Assembly: GCA_030704615.1 (NCBI GenBank)
Contig: CM060734.1
Span: 25,232,001-25,296,000 of the forward strand
Source of the DNA: Takakia lepidozioides
Lineage: Eukaryota > Streptophyta > Takakiopsida > Takakiales > Takakiaceae
Length of the DNA stretch: 64,000 nt
Direction of reading: 5' to 3'
Below the pieces are notes generated by a model, which was given only the letters and a program-made list of their open reading frames with translations, was not told where the DNA came from and did not search any database. The stretch's first letter is position 1. Every line of letters begins with the position of its first letter. Below are positions 35,332 through 46,900 of this stretch, one piece after another. The position numbers and the translations under genes are program-made.

Positions 35332-38300
35332 ATGGAGGATGCTTGTGAAAAAGGTGGAGCGGACTGGTTGGATTTTGTGCACCAAACCAGACTGAAGAAG
35401 GAGCAAAGGTACTGGTACTCACCAGACGAGTTTGATCATAAAATAGTGGAAGCATTTGTAGACCTCCGCGCCCGGAAGCCCAAAAACTCGAATTGGCAGA
35501 AGGACAAGCTCTTCTGTCTCTTCTGTGAAGAGGTAATCAAGGACAAAATCCAACTAAATTGGCATTGTGTTGACACGGGTTGCAAGGAGACTGTTGCAAT
35601 GATTCCACGGGATTTCAAGCCTTGGCCGATACTGAAAGAAATGTCGATTGTCAAAGAGGCCACAATGCGCTTGCCCGGATCAATGCTTGACCCCCGCACT
35701 TTGGAATTAGACGAAGTGCGCGCACGGTATGGCGTCCATTATGGTGGCCCGTCAATGGAGGATTTGCAAGTGCAGGGAACGCTGGACGCTCCCAGAAAAC
35801 GTAAACTGAGTGATGGGGCCCAAAAAAAGGAGAGGCAAAAAAAGAGAAGGCTGCAAGGTCTGCTCGCGAGGCAAGGGCAAAATCCACGCAACAGACTGAA
35901 CCCCGTCCTGGGCGGCAGACCCACACCATCAGTACTAATACTGAAAGTGAATCTGCTCAGGTCCTGGAAGGGGTGACAAGTCCAGTGGACATTGACTTGC
36001 CTGACCAGACTCGGCAGCAGACTCACACAAATATCGCGACCCATGCCATCGGTTTAGGGTCAAAACCAAAAACTCAATAGAGCACTGAAGGGCCAGTCTG
36101 CCCTGGCACATTGCGCCTCGTTGACTTTGGGCTTTTCCCACTAGAGTGCCCACCAATTGGGGATCCAGACTTCTTCCGTTATTTCTACAGAGTTGCCCAG
36201 TCAGGTCTGCTACGCACATTAATCCGACAGGCGGAACAGAACTGGTTGAATAGCTTTGAAGATGAAGATGACGATGATGAAGTAGAGGAGGTAATGGTCA
36301 GTCTGACCGCCCAGTCTGTTCTCTGTGCTGTTTGAGTCCATCATCGGGGTCACGTTGCCTATTCAGTCTGGTCAGTCCCCTGCGTTCTCTCCTCAGTCCG
36401 CTGGCTCAGTCCGCTCGTCAGTTAGTCTGTTTTATATCGCTGCATTACTTACTGAGTCCGTTTGTCAGTCCGCTGGTCCAGTCCACTGGTATAGTCTACT
36501 AGTTGCCTCCACCCTATGTACGCACGTTACAGTCTGCTGGTCTGTGAGTCCAGTCCGCTGCATGAGGTGAATATAGAGTCCACGTCCATGTTCCTGACGT
36601 CGAAGTTCTCTGCCATGTACCAGGATGAACGTGTTTCTATTCGTAGGGACATTCAGGCTTGGCGGATACCTAGCAATGATGCTCCTTTACAAGCGACTGC
36701 AGTGCGTGCGGAAGTGGATCGCGTGCAAGAGTACATATAATTGAAGTATCCTGGGTCATCTGCTGCTATAGCGGCATTACATATTGAAGACGCGTCGGGG
36801 GGGAATGCGTCTAGGAGAGCCAAGTCTGCCATCCAGCAGACTCCCATTCAGCAGGCCGTCATCCAGCAAACTCCCGTTCAGCAGCCTGTCATCCAGCAGA
36901 CTCCAACAGAGCAGACTCCCAACGAGCAGCCTGTCATTCTGCAAACTCCTCTCCAGGAGCCCATCATGCAGCCCATGCCAATGGGAAGTCCTGTCATCCA
37001 ACAGACTGCGGACCAGCAGACTGCCTTTCTCTCACATAGCACGGCGCTTTTTGTAGTTTGGCGATCGCCATCACCGGTAATTCGACCCGGAGCTGAAGAC
37101 CTCACACTTCCCCGGCTTAGGGTGGGAGAAATTAATCCCCATTTGGATTGGCATAATGAGCTCCACCGGATTGTTGCGGACCGCCGGTGGTCATTTGTAC
37201 CCTTTCATTATTCCATGGAGTTTTCTATTGAGGAAGCCAACTATGTTCTAGAAGCCGCCTCTGCTGTTGCCATTGAAGCCACAAGCGACCAAAATGCGCC
37301 GCCTCTACTTGTGCAGCTGATTCTCATGGATGACCCACGGCCTGAAGACCTCAGACATATGCCTATGGCACATCCAACCTTTGGGGTGCGAAGAAAGCAC
37401 TTGTTCGGATTGACTGAGGAGGACTTTGAGCGCATGGCAGCTTCCTTCCTACAACACAGATGGATGCAATTTGGCAATTTCCGCTCATACAATAAGTTGA
37501 TGAAGGATCTGCATAGTTTGAGGATGGACTTACTCCATGGAACAGACCATTTACAGAAGTTTGTGGTGGATGACGCATTGCACTGGTTTGCATTGGTAAT
37601 GGAGCGAGCAGTATTCGACATTGTTTTGCAGAATCCCAATGTCTTCAAAGTCCTGTGGTGTGGGATCCCAACTGAAGACCGCATCGGCGCGATTGCTCAT
37701 CTCGATGGAGCATGCCTGTGCCGGCAAATCAAGGACATTGGCCTCGTCGGAAATCTCTTGGAAGGTAAAATGTTATGGGCAACTTTCGTGTTTCAGCTCA
37801 ATTTCTTTTGCCAACTTTTTTACAAGTTCACATTTGCATAAACATGTGTTGCAGGGCGAGTTGATCTGGGAGACAAGCAAGTGCAGGCTGCTTTTGACTC
37901 TTTTGCCAGAGGTGCAAGGGACCTTGTCCTGGCTTTACAAAGAGTTCGGGAGACTGTCCAGCAGACTGGCCACAAGAATGTCAAACAACATATTCCCCAC
38001 GACACATGTGGGCAGACTGCCCAAGTGCTAGAGATCGAGCATGTGCACCAGACCGTCCCGGGTAATAGGCCGGATCACTCCCAGCAGACTGCCCCGCACA
38101 CACATACTCAGTATGTGCAAACAGTACTGAGCGGGTAGCGAACTTTGCAGACTTTGCAGCAGACCGGAGAATAGACCGGCCAACAGACTGCCCCTCAGCC
38201 GACTGTGCAGCAGACCAGCGAACATGGCCACCAGACTGCCCCTCAGCAAACTGTACATCAGACCGTGCAGCAGACCGACGAATCCAGCCAGCAGATTGCC

Positions 38301-38993
38301 CCTCAGCAGACTGTACAGCACACTGGCGAACCCACTCAGCAGATGGCCGAGCAGACTATCCAGGAGACTAACAGCCAGTCTGTTCCCTGGATTGTGCAAC
38401 AGACTCGGATGCACTGGCTTCACCGGGACCCTGTGGACGAATTTCTGCTGAGTTCCCAACAACATATTTTTGGATCTGTCAGTATGAGTATTTTGACCGA
38501 GTCCACTTTCCCCCCAGGCACATTCACTAACAACGTCATCAGGTCACCGGTAAAGCATTCTTATCCAGCTCCCCGTGGCCTGCCTTCTATGACCTTCCAG
38601 GTTAGTCCCGTTTTCGTGCGCTCAGTGGCGAAAGCCATAGATGAGTCTTACGTGATGACCGAACTCAATCTGGGAACGCAAAACCGTATCATAGATCTTA
38701 CAGAAGAGTCTGAGGAAGCAATTGCCGGTGGGTCTTCCATACATGTTCTTGATGTTTCCCAAGTCCATGGAAATCCGAACACCCAGCCGGCTGTCCACCA
38801 GACTGACCAGCACACTGAACAGTGGACACATGGAAGGACTGCCGAGCAACCTGTGGCGGGGCAGCATACTGTCTTCATTGATGAGCAGACCGAACCGCAG
38901 ACTAACCAACAGGCTGACCAGCAACGACGCAATGGCGTGAGCGTTGCACGTGAGCGCGCGAGCGTACGCTCACGCAGGAGTGACGTGGCGTGA
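35332..38993 (+). CDS. multi-exon Gln/Thr-rich protein of unknown function
   Basis: I do not recognise this family. A leader intron (35258-35330) ends just before ATG 35332 (MEDACEKGGADWLDFVHQ). The first exon encodes a Cys/His-containing segment (LFCLFCEEVIKDK, then HCVDTGCKE) that could bind zinc. Frames then jump at the A-run near 35821; the downstream frame continues with QQT-rich sequence to an acidic stretch (FEDEDDDDEVEE) and donor at 36290. The next intron is full of CAGTCCGCTGG words. After 36549 come RRDIQAWRIPSNDAP, an in-frame TAA at 36738, an IQQTPIQQ repeat domain, and a long unique domain (WSFVPFHYSMEFSIEEANYV to GIPTEDRIGAIAHLDG) with an intron at 37770-37854. A second QQT repeat domain precedes SPVFVRSVAKAIDESYV and the end at 38993. 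Stops at 36079 and 36738 and the frame jump suggest errors or early decay. It converges on the MULE gene, so it may belong to the same mobile unit. Confidence 0.5.
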
Positions 38994-39065
38994 GCGTACG
39001 CTCACGCCAGCTGACGTGGCGTGAGCCTGCACACACGCTGATGTGGCGTGAGCGTCATGTCAGCA
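38940..39065. repeat. GCGTGAGCGTACGCTCACGC palindrome cluster
   Basis: A perfect 22-bp palindrome lies at 38987-39008 with an 18-bp partner at 38958-38975. The word GACGTGGCGTGAG is repeated around them. It follows the stop region of the Gln/Thr-rich gene and may be part of its 3' end or a separate small repeat. Confidence 0.75.
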
Positions 39066-39571
39066 TGCTGATGTGGCGGTAAATGATGATGTGGCACTGT
39101 CCGTCAACTGCCACGTCAACATTAACATGCGCCGCCTATAACCGTGGATGGTCCTATTACCGTGGAATTAATGCAGGGAATCTTGCCTAAATAGAATCAA
39201 GACGAGCGTTGAGGCCTACAATTGCAGCATCCAACATTGTGCAATTACAAATGCTTGTTTCACTTTTACAATTACGAAGACGACAATATATCCTCACAAA
39301 GTGTGCGCCATAAAGGCTGCCACGAGAAGACTTCCTCCCTCCTCAAATAACAATGAGAGTTATGATCATCTTCAAAAGATGATTGTAGTGCATAGCGACA
39401 GCAAGACATGTAGACTTCGAACGGTGCAATGACAAATGTGCACTACCTAAAAGTTGTCACTCAGACCTCACTCCGTATAGTTGGAGGCCATATCATTGCA
39501 CAGCCGACGAATTGATGTGAATTACACATTTCAAATCATGGTCATCCACATACCACATTACATAGTTCATG
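39066..39571. other. intergenic between convergent genes
   Basis: No frame of interest. This is the shared 3' region of the Gln/Thr-rich gene (plus) and the MULE gene (minus). It contains repeated TGATGTGGC words at its left edge. Confidence 0.5.
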
Positions 39572-42500
39572 CTACCCATGTGTTGTATCCTGCTGCAAAA
39601 GAGTATCGACCTCGTTGAAACTCATAGTGGCCTGGTGAATGAAGTTGTCACGTTTGGGATCGCAAACCATCCTCCTCAAAAATATGAAATACAAATGTTT
39701 GCAGGGTATGAATTTACCTCTCTTGCCCAAACTGGTTGATAGCATATTCACAAAATCAGGACATGTGCAATTGGGGAAATTGGAAACCGTGATGTCGTAG
39801 GTCCTGTCATGAACAGCAGATGTGGAAGTGATGATTGTGAATACCCGACCATATCCTGGATCGGGTACTTCCGTGGTGCTTCCGACACGAGCTTGGAGCA
39901 TTCTTGCGGACTCCACTTTGCCAAAGTGTTCAGCGGTTGGAGGGAAACGCCGAACGAGCTTTCCATCTCGTTTGGTTGGCCACAAGTCAGGATTTGTCGG
40001 GGGGACCCGGGAGGACGCAGGAGTAGTAGCACATGCATGGAGTTGGGGTTGTCTCACAAGGGAAAAACCTGCCTCCTCCAGCATTTCAATCTCCTGAAAG
40101 CTGAGATGTGTTCCCACCTTCACGGGCCAAACGGTTGGAGGAGATGGCTTCATCACTACGGAAGGACGCACAGTTCCATGCACACATCTGGCACAATCAT
40201 CTGCGCAGAACCAGAACTTGTGGTTCTTGGCTTCTGGTTGACCGTATGGACGCATCAAGCCCGTGAAAGTCGGAGCAGGAGTTCGGGCACCACCTCTGGA
40301 TATAGATGAAGTGCACTTCTCGAAATTAGTTGTCCTGATCGCTGTACATTTCACACGAGACCCGACACTTGTGCGTTCTATGTGCCAAACGTGGTCGGGG
40401 CATGCGGACTCAAGCACATCAAGGGGGTTGTTTCTCTCTTGCACCATTTCAGTGGCACGGTTTGATGCTGGAGCTTGCCGTCGTGTTGGAGGTTCCTCCA
40501 CAATGGAGGTTTCGGACATGGAGCTGTCATGCAGGGGAACACGAGGCTTCGAGAAGTTATCACGGTCTGCCCTGTGGGAATCTGAATCCGAACCAGGTGG
40601 AGTGTTCAATTTCCTCTTACAGGAGCCGAATCTCTCCTCCCCTTCAAGATGTGGAACTCTAGAAACAAGTGGCGTTCCCTGGGCATACATGCTCACCGCC
40701 CGTGCTATCTTGATTGGATCCCCAGATCTGTTTGCAGCACGCAACATCAACTCCCATTTGTCCGGACCCTTGCCACCAACCCCACCTCGTAAGAAATCAC
40801 GGTATCGGGTTTGTTGTTGCAAGGCACGTATCAAATCATCTGTTGTTGCCACATACAAATCCCAACCTCGTTTCCCAGACTGCTGCAACCATGCATTGTG
40901 CACAGTTTCTGCCAAATTGCAAGATGGCATGTCCGCCATTTCCTCAATGGACATGTTCTGCAAAGAGGATAACCACACTTCAGAATAGTGCACAGGAAAC
41001 AACTTAAAGAAAGCAATGAGTCAAAAATATGGAAAGCAAATGTATGAATAAAGCATGAAATAGAAGCCTCGTACCATTGTCATGGCTGCTCCCCACTGTC
41101 TATACCGGAAGTGCCAAAACGCCAGCCAATCTTCCAATGCTCTCATACTCTCAAGTGATGCAGCTCCAAAGAGAACCACCAGGCACGAATTGTCTGGAAC
41201 AAAGTGTCCGCCTCCTTCATTGTTCTAGCATCTTTGTACTCTTTGCACAATTTACGGTGCTGAGTCTGCATCTCTGGTTTGATGTCCGACTTTGTATGTT
41301 TTTCCAGAGATTGTGTCCAATGGAATAGACATGTACGCTCTCTTCCTGGCATAGGCACTTTTGGGTCGCCCGATCCGAAGACAATACGAATAGCATTGAA
41401 ATTTGCTTGAGCACTATCCGCCATGAAACCTGCGAAATTTGGAGATGGCAGCCCATGGCAGCCCATGACACGTATCAGGGAATTCCACATGAGCTTCTGG
41501 GATTCCGTATCCTCGGATTGCATGTCACAAACTGCAATTGTCATAACTCGTTGGTACACTGGATCGTAGACATGACAAGCCATTGTCGTCCAATCCTTCA
41601 CTCGTTTCACATGATCAAACATAAGAAAACAGTTCTGCAAGTCCCCAGTCTTCTGCATCCGCTTCACGAGGCTAACCCCACTGCCCTCCCCAACAGTCGA
41701 CATTTTGAAAAGAAAAACTTTGATGGCACCTTGACCTGGGAATACATTGTCCTGGATGTAATCGTACTTGCTCAGTCGTTTCAATTCCAAAATATTGTCT
41801 ATGTAGCCTCTGATCCCAGAGCCCATTCTCAATGCATTGATCTGATGCCGAATGTTAGGTGAACTTAAAGTGGAGAAATGATCCATGACCAGGTCCAATG
41901 CTGCACCGTCAAGTTTAGTCCCCACAGAATCTCCTTCACTCAAAATATGGCTTTCCAAGAAGGACTTGCTTGCGCCAAGAGCAATTGCAGATGTTGTTGC
42001 GGATGGGTTTCTCCCGAACTCCTGTTTGATCAACCTCGATACTGTCTCAACACTCTCCCTGTAATCCCCCTTCGAGACAGGATGGTTATGGAATCCAAAA
42101 TGCACACAAGCTCTCGTCATTGTATTCAAACGGTGGACAACATAGTACATTCTTGCTCCGCAGAGCGCCAAGCAGGATGGCACAAGTTTGCAGAATTTGC
42201 AGACGAAAGTGTTTGCCGGTGGAGGGGCAGTCCCAGGCTGAAATGGATTCTCCGCCAGACCCTCCCATTCGCTTTGATTATGAACACCAGACTGAAGAAA
42301 GTGTCTGCAATTCAAATTATCACACCTAAGGTGTCCATTGCAAACTGTCCTCCTGAAAACAAGCTTGTCATCATTCTGAATATTGGATGTTTTTGTTCTG
42401 CACCACGGGTGCCCGTCGTGTTTCTTGTCCATTCCATGCATCATGATTGTTACACCTCCAACTCGCGGAGGAGGAGGCAGCTCGAATAGGATATCGCCAT

Positions 42501-43086
42501 CAAAAGTCTCCGGCAAGAACTTCACAGGCACCTGCTTCAAAGATTCCCAATCAATTCCCCGCAACTCACTTTTGAATCCAGCCATTCCTCCCATCGCCCG
42601 CAATTTTGGAATGACACTACAAATCTCTTCTTCATCAGCTTCTGCAACCACAGTAGGAAGGACTAGATTTGGAATTTCACTTATGTCATCATCGGAAGAA
42701 TCCGAAAGCTCAACGATTGGAGTGGAGGAAGTCTGTTCTTTTTTCACCACCACCTCCCTCTTGTCTTCAACGACCGAAGCAGCAGTCCCGGGCGTCACAT
42801 ATGACCCAAGGGACTTTCGCCGAGGCTCTCCAAGTACTCTGTATCGACCAGGACGCACTCTCCACTGGCTGATATGAGCCGTCTCATCACGGTTTTGGAA
42901 AGAATATTTCACCAACTTCCCTTTCAGATCGTAAACCTCTTTCTCCAAAAAGATGGAGCCATTCTGCAGCTGAAAACGGGTAGCCAAGACATGTTCCAGA
43001 ACAATTGCAAATCCATTGTCAAGGACTTCCTGGGAGAACGGCACTGGTTTGTCGTCTGAGAAGAACTCCGCTTCAGAGGAAGCCAT
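39572..43086 (-). CDS. MULE-type transposase with SWIM zinc finger
   Basis: DNA transposase that would cut and move its own element, acting in the nucleus. Two exons: 41075-43086 starting at ATG (MASSEAEFFSDD) and 39572-41002, with a 72-bp GT-AG intron. The N-terminal part has a Cys-rich region (VCNGHLRCDNLNCRHF; CKFCKLVPSC) and FGFHNHPVSKGDYR, typical of MULE N-terminal zinc modules. The core shows MFDHVKRVKDW, then FMADSAQANFNAIRIVFG (second catalytic Asp near residue 557) and RTCLFHWTQSLEKH, the MULE block with conserved C and H. The C-terminal exon carries a SWIM motif (CTCPDF...IPCKHLYF). A one-base deletion near 41166-41170 ends the first frame early; the other frame continues as ASLESMRALEDWLAFWHF up to the splice donor. 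Without that break the protein would be over 1100 residues. Copies or fragments lie at 30.9, 43.4 and 50.7 kb. Divergent from the ParB-methyltransferase gene. Terminal inverted repeats not identified. Confidence 0.85.
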
Positions 43087-43439
43087 CTTCCTTCCTCGAG
43101 TATGTTTGTACCTTGCTATCGCAGATCTAGTGTAAATCGGTTTACTGCTGTCTCCAGAACACAGTTGAAGAATGAGCAGAGCATATGGCGGAGGAAGCTC
43201 AGATAACGACTGTGCATATTCTGTTATTCATTCCAGATATGCAGCCGTCCATTTTAGTTACTTTTCTTGTGGGCCCAGTGGTCAGAGAATCCCTAGGGGC
43301 AGTGTCGGCAACTGTTAAACCGTTAATCAGAACCTCATCAATAAACCCAATAACAAAGCCGACTTCCTGGAAGCATGCCACAGGATCTGAGAATGGGATT
43401 GCAGATTAAGTAAATGTATCTATATACTACTACCAATGA

Positions 43440-43739
43440 TCATGCGCACCTGGAAAGTTCCAAATGTGAAACGAATGTGGGGTTTGGATAACAAGGATGA
43501 CCGTGTATGATATTCCAAAATTTGTCATCAAACTCTCGTTCATTTATATTTATTTGTTTAAGACTGCGCATCAATTTCTGGGATTCGCTGTTCTTTTTAA
43601 ATATTGAACCCGTTATAATAAAGAACACGCCGTTTTTTTTTGGGCGGCACACGTCAGACATCCATAACTGAATACGAACAGCTGTACACCAATTGCTGGC
43701 ATGTGCACTAATAAGGAAACAACTATGTGTAACGGTCAC
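43440..43739 (-). pseudogene. diverged MULE core fragment
   Basis: The frame includes SESQKLMRSL and GHPCYPNPTFVSHLELS. These parallel TESQKLMWNSL and GCHGLPSPNFAGFMADS in the neighbouring MULE gene, in the same order and spacing apart from an insertion. It is a short remnant of a related but different copy in the spacer between the MULE and methyltransferase-like genes. The match is moderate. Confidence 0.45.
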
Positions 43740-43941
43740 GCGGGAGGGAATCCGATGCTTCTAGAGACACGCAAGAACACAAGCAATCCCGCAAGAAATC
43801 GGGAGTCACTGCGTTTTTCTACTTTTCGCGCTTAGAGGGAGAGTGGTAGTCAAGCTGGAGAGGGTTCCTTCTAGAATACGAAAGAGAAGAAAGTCTCTTT
43901 ATTTTACTTCCCTTAGAGAGAGACGCAGAGCAAGAGAGAAA

Positions 43942-46900
43942 ATGACGAGGCGTCGTTTGTTGGAGAACACAGGGCCAAGGCAGCAGGTGAACGCGGAGAC
44001 TGATTCACAAGAGCAGACGGAGACTGAGGCAGCGGCTGCGACACAGTCGGCGATAAGAGTGCGCCAGCCTGTGGAGGCAGAGATGAATCGCAGGGACACT
44101 GAAGAAGGTGGAAGCACGCGGAACGCCGAACCTGAAGAAGGTCAAGAAACCCTTGCGCAGACAGAAACTCCAGCAGATGTGAGAGGGAAGAGGAAAGCTG
44201 CAGAAGGGGATCAAATTTCAAAACCTAAGAAGGTGCCAGTAAGTTTTATCATATAGTCTGTCTGATTGCCTTTCAAGGAGTCCTTCCTCTTCCATTCTTT
44301 AGCAGGAACTACTGAATCGCGAGCGTCGTTAACGCCATTCGATTCTCCTCATGAGATTTATGTACCTATGTGTTTGAAGAGAGAGTCTGCACTTACTATT
44401 CTCCCTAACTACAATGATTGTCGTTGCCGCCAATCAGTTGCACATATATTCATTACACAACACCGATCCGGCAGGTTGTTATCTTTTGTGATTGTCGTTA
44501 ACGCCGTTCGCTATCGCTCTCGCTTTTGTTTTGAATACGGCAGTCTCGGCTTTGCATGTGTAGATTGTGCTGAATTCTTTCACACCATTCATGGTGAGTT
44601 TCCTTGATACAGAGTGATTGTCGTTACCGCCATTCACTATTTGCAAATCACTTAGTCAGAACTGAATGGCATCGTGCAGAAAACTGTGAGGTCGAAGCCT
44701 ACAGGATCAGAGGGGAAAGGATCTGGAGATGGGGACGAGTCCGCAAAAAGCTCAGAGAATACAGATGAAGCAGATGAATCCGAAGTGCACTACCTTGACA
44801 AGGTGAAAGAACTCATGTCATTCCAGAAGGTAAACTCTCAGGAGGTTATAAGGGACATGCTCGTATCTGGAGGGCGTCTGGACATACCTCTGTGCCGGAT
44901 GATATCAATGCCTGTTGTGCGTCCACCTCTTTCCCATGACATAACAAAATTGGAGAGTGATTTTGTGCATGGATATAGACTTGGTGCACAAGTTTTTTAT
45001 GTGTCACTGACGGATATAAATGGGAAAAGCACATTAGTTTCTCCAGAGATCAGTGATAACTGGGATGAGTGCTGGAAAGATGCCAATGAGGAGTTCGAGC
45101 TGGGCCTCATGATGGGAAAGAACACCCAGCAATTTTGCAACCACATGTTCTACGTCTGGGACGGCAACCACCGATTGCTGGCATGGATGGGATACATTCA
45201 GAAACACCATTCGAAAGACAAAGACAAGCATGTTGCTGTGGAGGCAATGGTTTTGGATCCAGGAAACGACATCGCTAGGCTTCTTACAGCTATGCACGAC
45301 GTGAACAAGTAAGTCATCCAGGAGATTTGATTCCCTCTGTAGTGTCTTGTTAATCCTCAAAAAACAGTGTTAAGGAATGCAATGTTTCCAATGTTTTTGC
45401 AGATCGACAGAGAAATCGCATGTGACAACAAGCTTGGTTCACACACTATTCCGAATTCAGAGGATTGGTCTGATGAAGCTGGATGATTTTCGGACAGTAC
45501 TACCACCCAATATCATCAAGAAGTGCGAAACAGGAAGAGCTGCAGGCACTTGGTATTCTTTGACACGAGAGGCGTTTCTGGAGTACATGTATGCGGTAAG
45601 CCCGAGTCTGTAATCTGTTTACTTTTCGAATACATGTTTAGAGTCCCTTCGGAGCTAATCACTACTTGAATGAATGCAGCAAGAACTGGCAGAGGCAGCT
45701 GAGAAGGGAAAATCCGAATATTACCGCACTACACCAGAGGAACTAAGGACATCAAAGGGTGTGGAAGCTGCAATAAAGAAGGAGTTTGAGATGCGAAGAA
45801 CCAAATTGATGTCAGCCTTCGGAAAGCAGCTTAGAATAGTAGATCCTGGACTTGGTCCTGAGTTCCTTCAGCAGATCAAAACACACTATGACAAGCATGT
45901 GCATCCGGAGATGCAGCAGGAGAAATTGCACCGGCTGGCCATATCGATGGTCGACCCACAAACAAAAATAAGGTGGCTGGAGATATGGAACTCAGATCAA
46001 ACAGTAAAGGACTTGAATCAGTTCCCAAAGAGCACCATACAGCCTGGCACAAAGGTGGAAGGAATCAGTGATTTGGTGTTTGATAACTGGCTCCACAAGG
46101 CTACATTTTGGAGTCAGGTGTGTATTCGAACATGCTGTTTCTTCTCTTCAAGTATGTGATGTTTTCTTTTTTGCAATTCTGAAAAATATACTATTTGCAG
46201 CTCGAAAAGCGCGCGTATCATTTTGCTGGATCAGACTTTGAACCTGAACATTGCGTTTGTCCTTCCCCAAATGTCATTGGAGGACCAAACATAGGATTGG
46301 AAGGTCTCACCTGGAGATACTGTTTTTTCCGGGAGTTCTCCAAAGATGGTAACATTTTACGGTCCAACGACTTTGACAGTCAGGTTGGAGGAGAGTGGGC
46401 CATGATGCGAGTTGTGTACAGGTGCAATGTCATACTTGAAACTCTATTTTTTTTGGGAAAAAATGTGGCTTCATATGGATTGCAATCTTAGATCCAGATT
46501 GAATGTCGTTGACGACATTCACTTCTTTGTCTGAGTCATTCTTAAGCGAGTATATGAATTCACCTGGTTAGGATCTAAGGGTGGGTGCAATTATATTGTC
46601 CCTGATTAGAATTGATAATGTCCTTGAATGGCGTTGACGACATTCACATACGGAGTTGTTGTGAGGTCCTCAAGGTTATTTAAATTTTTGTAATGTCCAT
46701 AGAGGTTACAATGAGGGTTCCTCACTTCATTTTGCTGAATGTCAATGCAGACATTCAGTTGTTCTGCATTGTTTTTTCCTCTTGCGATGAATATGGAGGC
46801 TTGATAAGCTCTGTTTTAAGAAATCCAAAGTGAATGTCGTTGACGACATTCACAGCTGTGTCTGTATTATTCAAAGCGACAAATTCAATTTACATGGATT

